From positions 7,353,758 to 7,417,757 of the forward strand of contig CM060468.1 of assembly GCA_030544235.1 (NCBI GenBank): a stretch of DNA of 64,000 nt, read 5' to 3'. The notes beneath the pieces were generated by a model that was not told the origin of the DNA, did not search any database, and saw only the letters and a list, made by a program, of their open reading frames with translations. The stretch is from Lepturacanthus savala. Taxonomy: Eukaryota > Chordata > Actinopteri > Scombriformes > Trichiuridae. Positions 58,018-64,000 of this stretch are shown piece after piece. Each line of letters starts with the position of its first letter. Within the stretch, counting starts at the first letter, position 1. The position numbers and the translations under genes were made by a program.

Positions 58018-60373
58018 TCATTGGATATGGAGGGCAGCTGATCGTCCTGTACAGATGCATGACCTACATCATCATTCTGTCCTGGGCCATGCTCTACCTG
58101 GTGTTCTCCTTCAGCTCACAGTCTGCAACAGCTGCAAAAACTACTGGAACACATGTAAATACACCTGGATGCAATATTAAATCATCTTTTTAAATAATTA
58201 TCTGCATGATTTTAACCCTACAGATGCAATGAGAAACATTGCATAACACAAACTTAATGCCTTTCACTGTCACCAACATTGCTCAGTGTTGTGTTGGAAC
58301 AGGTGTGGATGGAAGCTGGGGCTCAGATCTTCCTCTCCTACAGTGTGGGTGTAGGCTCCTTAACTGTACTCGGCAGCTACAACAGTTACAACAACAACTG
58401 CTATAATTTAGTATTTGTCAGTGATGCTTGAGGCTTGTCAGATGCACATTAAGACGACTATTTACATTCAAATTACATTAAAAGTTATGCAAAATAATAA
58501 ATATACATGCTGTCTTTGTGTGTTGTGCAGAGACTGTGGCTGTGTTTACTGAACAGTGGCACAAGTGTGGTTGCTGGTTTTGCTGTCTTCTCTGTGCTGG
58601 GATTCGTAGCTCCTGAGCAGGGTGTTCCTATTACAGAAGTGGCAGAGTCAGGTAAGAATCAGCTGATTTTTTAATTGTCCCAGATGAGTTCTCTGGTGTG
58701 AGGTGGAGGAGAGAAACAGTTTAAGATAAAAGCAGGTTGTAGAAGGTTAGGGATTGTTGGGGCTAATTTTCAAAGTCTAAAGATAATATTTGGGTTTGTT
58801 TTTTTTAGATATTTTGTCACCTCGTGACTTTAATTGTACAGTCATGTTTCACGAGGATATCCTACACCCTAGCATGCAAGGCTGACTTGTCCCTGATTAT
58901 AAAATCTTTGCTGCCATCTTGAGGTTGTCCACAGACAGGCCAGTAACAATTCTATACACCTCAATTAATTGTGAGCTGGCACACAGCTGGTTGGCAGCAG
59001 TTCCATTGGAGGCATCCCTGCTCTGTTGTGTAGGGGGACACCCTGGTATCACTGCTGACTCTAGCTGGCAGGTTTTGGATGTGATTTAGGAGCTATAGTT
59101 GTTGTTCAGGGCCTTTGAATGAATCTCTCCTAGTGGCTTCCAACTCGTCAACATTACTAAAGTTGTATGATTTTCAGGTAATCTTAAGAAGTGTTAAAAG
59201 TATTCTCTAAATTTATTTGACCCACAACTCCATTTTTCATCTTCCCCTTACAAGTGTGAGTAAAGTTTTTCTTCAGGTTTAGAACCGTGTTGTACTTACA
59301 TGATTCACCTGTTCCATGCTTGCTCTTTCATTGTTTTAATTAAAAACTATCACAGGTGACCAGTCTAGCATCTTGTTCTCCAGGTCCAGGCCTGGCATTC
59401 ATTGCATACCCTCAGGCTGTAGCCATGATGCCCCTTCCTCAGCTGTGGTCCATCTGTTTCTTTGTCATGCTCATTCTCTTGGGCCTGAACACACAAGTAA
59501 GATGTGCATGAATTCCACTTGGAAACAAATAAGAATAAGACATTTAAAAACATAATAATCTGTCTTTTCTTCTCTCTGTGCAGTTTGTCTTAATGGAAGT
59601 GCTGATGACATCCATCATCGATATGTTTCCCACAGTGATGCGCAGGCCAGGCAGAAGAATACGCTTCCTCCTACTCTTCTGCCTCACATGCTTCTTCTCT
59701 AAGCTTGTCATGATAATCGAGGTCAGTATATATGCTTATAATTTATTATAATATTATGGTATAATATTGGCAGTGCCATGGGTGAACATATAGTGCACAC
59801 AGTGCACTATATGTCTCCAGACTCCAGCGGCCTCTGGCCGTCTACTCCCTCAACGGTGGTCAATTTGCACAAGTGACTCACAGATCTGAAACTGTGAGTT
59901 TATTACCTTCTATAAATCATGTTGAAGACATAGTTTTTTACCTCATTGACTCTCCTTTGAACCCAATCACTACTATACCCAATCACTGCCAAATTTTAGA
60001 AAAGCTTTCAGATAAGACATGTCTCACTTCCTGTCAACAAAAGGAGTTTTAGTTATTTGGAACATTTTAGTTTGTATTGTTTTTCATGAAGTATGTAGGG
60101 CAGAGAGTCTTTAAAAGATTCAAACTTTGCACTGTATTGATTCTTTCATCACAACACTTTATGCAACTATCTCAAAAAAATAAGAATGGTCTTTAGTTTC
60201 ACATAGTTCTTCCAGTTTTTTAGGGTAATTGGTGACTATTTCTCTGTATTTGTTAGCGTTTCCATCACCTGTGCCGGCCTGACAAGGACCGCTCCTTAAC
60301 CCAACAGAGAGAGGTTGAGCTGCAGCACATTACAGGGGAAAACCTGGAGGGATTCTTCACTGATACAGTATAA
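58018..60373 (+). pseudogene. Broken SLC6-family transporter (copy 1)
   Basis: Remnants of a Na+/Cl- coupled transporter related to the GABA/betaine/taurine branch. Recognisable exons: 58018-58154, 58303-about 58406, 58531-58651, 59384-59496, 59584-59721 and 60257-60373 (TAA). Exons equivalent to 1, 2 and 4-6 of the downstream copy are missing, as are those for the last transmembrane segments. Further lesions: the exon at 58018 has a net 4-base loss near LVFSFSSQ, the donor after 58406 changed from GT to TT, and the exon at 58531 lost four bases after GACTGT, giving an early TGA. The 3' exons still read GPGLAFIAYPQAV and FVLMEVLMTSIIDMFP without stops. A non-functional gene; transcripts of the 3' part cannot be excluded. 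Confidence 0.88.
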
Positions 60374-60471
60374 AAAAGAAAAGAAAAAAGAAAGAGAAGA
60401 AAAGAAAACATGAAATAGTTAGAGAACTCACTCACACACCTTGCATCTTGCCCCTTGATCATTTGAAAAGT

Positions 60472-60477
60472 AATAAA
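60472..60477 (+). terminator. Polyadenylation signal of the slc6 pseudogene
   Basis: AATAAA about 100 bases after the TAA at 60371-60373. Confidence 0.6.
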
Positions 60478-60559
60478 GTGGTGAAACATTAAAAAAAAAA
60501 ATGTTTGAACATGTATTTTTGGTTCATGAAAACAAATGAACATAACAGAAGGATTAAGC

Positions 60560-61061
60560 ATATGGTGTTCATCAAAAGCCTACTTATTAAAAGTAATGAG
60601 GCCACCAGAATGGAAACATGGATATCATTGTCTTGTCATGATGATTCTCTGTGTTGTTTATAAACCACATTACAAGAACTAACAGACACAGTTGAAGAGT
60701 AGTTCAGGCCTGTTGTAACACACTGCATCATTTATAAATGTTTCACTCATTTATGAGGAGGATTTTTGCGACACCAACAAGAGCCCTGAATATTGTACTC
60801 AGTGTGTCAGTTAATGTTTATTAGTATAGTCAGAAGGCATTTGATTCTGATTTGAAAAGCGCATTCCCAATATTTACACCAATATGTTGCATTTATTTCA
60901 TTTCTGAATATCAGTTTTGGAAACAAAAAATGTTCACTTACCAGTTGTTTAATTTAGAAATTACAGTTCATCCTCAGACTCAAGATAATGTACATATCCA
61001 CTGAGAACTGATTAACTGCCCAGGTAGTTGCACATTACACAACACACAGGAGAAACCTGGA
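60560..61061. repeat. 5' flank of the slc6 duplication, copy 2
   Basis: Counterpart of 57340-57839, immediately upstream of the intact gene and therefore likely to include its promoter and 5' UTR. Confidence 0.8.
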
Positions 61062-61110
61062 CATACAGTGTCGAGGTTTAGAGGAGGACTGTTCACGCTG
61101 AGCTTTGGGT

Positions 61111-63466
61111 ATGGTAAATGAAACATATGCAACAAGTGGCAAACAGGCCAAGGTGGAGGAGAGAGGACACTGGGGCAGTAAGGTGGAGTTCCTCCTGGCT
61201 GTAGCGGGAAATGTTGTCGGCCTGGGCAACGTGTGGAGGTTTCCCTACCTGTGCTACAAAAACGGAGGGGGTAAGCAACTATGAGCATCGCTGCCTCAAA
61301 ATCCGTAATATAGATATGCAAAGTTATGTAATTTGTCAATTCAGGTGCATTCCTGGTGCCATATCTGGTATTTGTGGTGACCTGTGGTGTACCCCTGTTT
61401 CTGCTGGAGACCACCATAGGCCAGTACACCCAGGAGGGGGGTATCACCTGCTGGAGGAAGCTATGTCCACTGGCGGAAGGTATTCTGTTCAGGACTTGAG
61501 TGTTTCAGAGTTTAATGCAAAAGCCGGATCTACAAATAACACAAAGCTGGACAAATAGCTGGGCAAATGCTTACTAAATAAACTGTAATAAATTGAAAGC
61601 ACTAAATCTGGTCCTGCAGGCATTGGATATGGTGGACAAGTGATCATTCTCTACACTTGCATGACCTACATCATCATTCTGTCCTGGGCCTTGCTCTACC
61701 TGGTGTTCTCCTTCAGCTCCCAGCTGCCCTGGTCCAGCTGCAACAACTACTGGAACACAGGTAAATACACATGGGTAACGTGTATAACAGGACAAATATT
61801 TATGTGCACGTCATGACGACAAATGCAGCACCTCAGTGAATTTTAGAATAGAATAGAACTGTTTGTCTTTGTACATTGTACAAGGAAATTGCTTTTGGTG
61901 CTCTCAGCACATACAAAAATAAAAAAAAACAGTACAACTGTAACAAGAGAAACAATTGTTGGTGTTTTAATATAATAATACACACAAAAAAAGATTAAAA
62001 ATAGCAGCTTTATATAAAGAAATGAATAGAAACAGCCTTCAAAGTAGGAATGTTTAAAGTGCAGTGATGTGTAATTGTCTATCTGCAAGGGTGACAGTGG
62101 TCAATCTTTGAGTAGCTCTGGGGAAGAAACAGTGTCTCAGTCTGTTTGTGTGTCATTTTAAGTTCCTCGACCTCTTTCCAGAGAGGAGAGAAACAAAAAG
62201 TTAATGTCCCGGGTGGGTGCTGTCTGCAGCTATATGACCTTCCTTGGATCCGGCTGTCGTATAATGTGTCATTTCATGAGACGATGGAAGAAAACCACAC
62301 GATTATAAGTTACACATCATCCCCATAAGCTAATGACTGTTTCATGCATAAAAAATGTCCTTAATGCCTTTCACTGTCACCATCATTGCAGAACTCCCAA
62401 TAAAAACATTTCTCTTTATTCTCCTCACCGATCAGAGGACTGTGTCGACTTTTCAGCAAGAAATCACACCTTCGAATGGACCAACCAGACAAACACAACC
62501 TCTGCTGCCACAGAGTTCTGGGAGTATGTCTGTGCACATTAACATATATTTCCCCTGTAAATTCAATTTAAAACTTAGTCTAATTAAATATTATATGCAT
62601 TTTACTTAATGTATCAAATGTCAGAAAATATTAAGTTCTTTTTTTCCATGTAGACATCGGGTGCTGGCTATCTCAGGGGGGATTGAGGAGATCGGCAGCA
62701 TCAGGTGGGAGGTGCTGTTGTGTCTTATCGTTATGTGGATCATCTGCTACTTTTGTATCTGGAAAGGGGTCAAATCTACAGGAAAGGTATAGCCTATAAG
62801 CTCTAAATCTGCAGTAGATGTGCATACACCTTACAAATAGCTAAACAGTCACTTTCCCCCAGGTGGTGTATTTCACTGCTACCTTCCCCTATGTGATGCT
62901 CTTAATCCTTCTGATTCGTGGACTCTCTCTTCCTGGAGCTCTACAAGGAGTGGTGTTTTATCTTCTGCCTGAACCCTCACGACTCACAGACCCTCAGGTA
63001 GCAGAGTGATAATATACTAATTCCACACTGTATAATATACTGATTGTATACTGTCGATGTATGAATTGCACTCAGTGTTGTTGTCTTGGAACAGGTGTGG
63101 ATGGAGGCTGGGGCTCAGATCTTCTTCTCCTACAGTGTGGGCGTAGGCTCCTTAACTGTACTCGGCAGCTACAACAATTACAACAACAACTGCTATAAGT
63201 TAGTATTTGTCAGTGTGTGGCTTTGCTTGATGCTTGAGGCTTTTTAGCTGCACCTAAAGGCAACAGCTAATGACGACAAAATAATATTTTAAAAATGATG
63301 CAAAAGAATTAATATCCATGCTGTATTTATGTCTTGTGCAGAGACTGTCTGTGGCTGTGTTTACTGAACAGTGGCACCAGTGTGGTTGCTGGTTTTGCTG
63401 TCTTCTCTGTGCTGGGATTCATGGCTCATGAGCAGGGTGTTCCTATTCAAGAAGTGGCCGAGTCAG
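61111..63466 (+). CDS. SLC6-family Na+/Cl- dependent transporter, GABA/betaine-like (copy 2, 3' partial)
   Basis: Eight exons in consistent phase give the first 340 residues: 61111-61270, 61345-61479, 61620-61760, 62436-62523, 62654-62786, 62863-62997, 63095-63198 and 63342-63466. An in-frame TGA just upstream (61099-61101) supports the ATG at 61111. TM1 carries the family signature GLGNVWRFPYLCYKNGGG; the large loop has the expected Cys pair (SSCNNYWNTEDC) and N-glycosylation sequons (NHT, NQT); then [22 protein letters not shown] and the TM6 segment FFSYSVGVGSLTVLGSYN. Closest families from memory are SLC6A12, A13 and A1, but the pocket residues differ from each, so I give no symbol. The protein should be a plasma-membrane symporter. 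The window ends about ten bases before exon 9, which by comparison with copy 1 starts with GPGLAFIAYPQ. Confidence 0.9.
61845..62260. repeat. Teleost interspersed repeat in slc6 intron 3
   Basis: Contains CTTTGTACATTGTACAAGGA, AGTAGCTCTGGGGAAGAAAC and CCTCTTTCCAGAGAGGAGAG, which I recognise as parts of a common fish dispersed repeat. It is absent from the pseudogene copy. Family name uncertain. Confidence 0.55.
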
Positions 63467-64000
63467 GTAATCAGAGATATTCAAAAAGAAAAAAGGAAAG
63501 CGTTCTAACTTGTTATGTTTAATGTTTGTTTAGTGTAATCAGGATAATTATGGGGAGCATTATAGAGTAATATTGTGAGGTATTATTATATATTTTGTCA
63601 CCACATACCCTTCATTATACAGTCATATTTCACTAGGACAGAACATCCTAGCATGCAAGGCTGACTTGTCTACGATGATAAAATCTTTGCTGCCATCTTC
63701 AGGTTGTCCATAGACAGGCCAGTAACAATTCTATACACCTCAATTCATTGTGAGCAGGCACATAGCTGGTTGGCAGCAGTTCCATTGGAGGCATTCCTGC
63801 TCTGGTATGTAGGGGGACACCCTGGTATCACTGCTGACTCTAGCTGGCAGGTTTTGGGTGTGATTTAGGGGCTATGGTCGGTGTTCTGGGCCTTTTTTTT
63901 CACTTATTCCTCTATTTTTGTCCTCACGTCACCCCCATCTCTATCTTACTTCCACTAAAAAGTGTAAATAAAAAGGTGACCAGTCTAGCATCTTGTTCTC
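63467..64000. other. slc6 copy 2 intron 8 (partial)
   Basis: Aligns with the equivalent intron of the pseudogene (58652-59383), including GCATGCAAGGCTGACTTGTC and CCAGTCTAGCATCTTGTTCTC. The window ends just before the expected acceptor. Confidence 0.8.

Overview
This is ordinary vertebrate nuclear DNA. Exons of 27 to 550 bp with GT/AG splice sites, short introns and teleost-type repeats (tRNA-derived SINEs, hAT-like MITEs, a Rex3-like LINE) point to a ray-finned fish, probably a percomorph. I see no prokaryotic features, operons, CRISPR arrays or complete viral elements. All gene models were joined by eye from splice sites and reading phase.

Layout. (1) 3-20413, + strand: the last 60 coding exons (3,521 residues plus stop) of an axonemal dynein heavy chain that I recognise as DNAH10, from the tail and linker through AAA1-AAA6, stalk and C-terminus. 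(2) 21288-31400, - strand: a complete VWA5A-like gene (copy A), tail to tail with dnah10. (3) 32154-44970, - strand: a second VWA5A-like gene (copy B), a recent tandem duplicate whose central exons and introns are almost identical to copy A. The two copies differ in a linker region built from tandemly duplicated mini-exons, in transposon insertions, and in a multiplied first coding exon in copy B. (4) 48955-56708, + strand: a complete VWA7-like gene of 16 exons. (5) 58018-60373, + strand: a broken SLC6-family (GABA/betaine/taurine-like) transporter copy. (6) 61111-63466 and beyond, + strand: the first eight exons of an intact-looking SLC6 paralogue; the window ends about ten bases before its ninth exon.

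The genes do not form a pathway. DNAH10 is an inner-arm dynein motor of cilia and sperm tails. VWA5A is a VIT+VWA protein, VWA7 a secreted or surface VWA protein, and the SLC6 protein a Na+/Cl- coupled solute carrier. What is most informative is the genome evolution: one young tandem duplication (vwa5a) with insertions that can be ordered in time because the other copy keeps the empty site, and one older tandem duplication (slc6) in which one copy lost exons by deletions with microhomology at the junctions.

I found no convincing novel molecular system. The strongest lead is the array of symmetric phase-1 mini-exons in the vwa5a linker, which looks like a small exon-shuffling region that differs between the paralogues.
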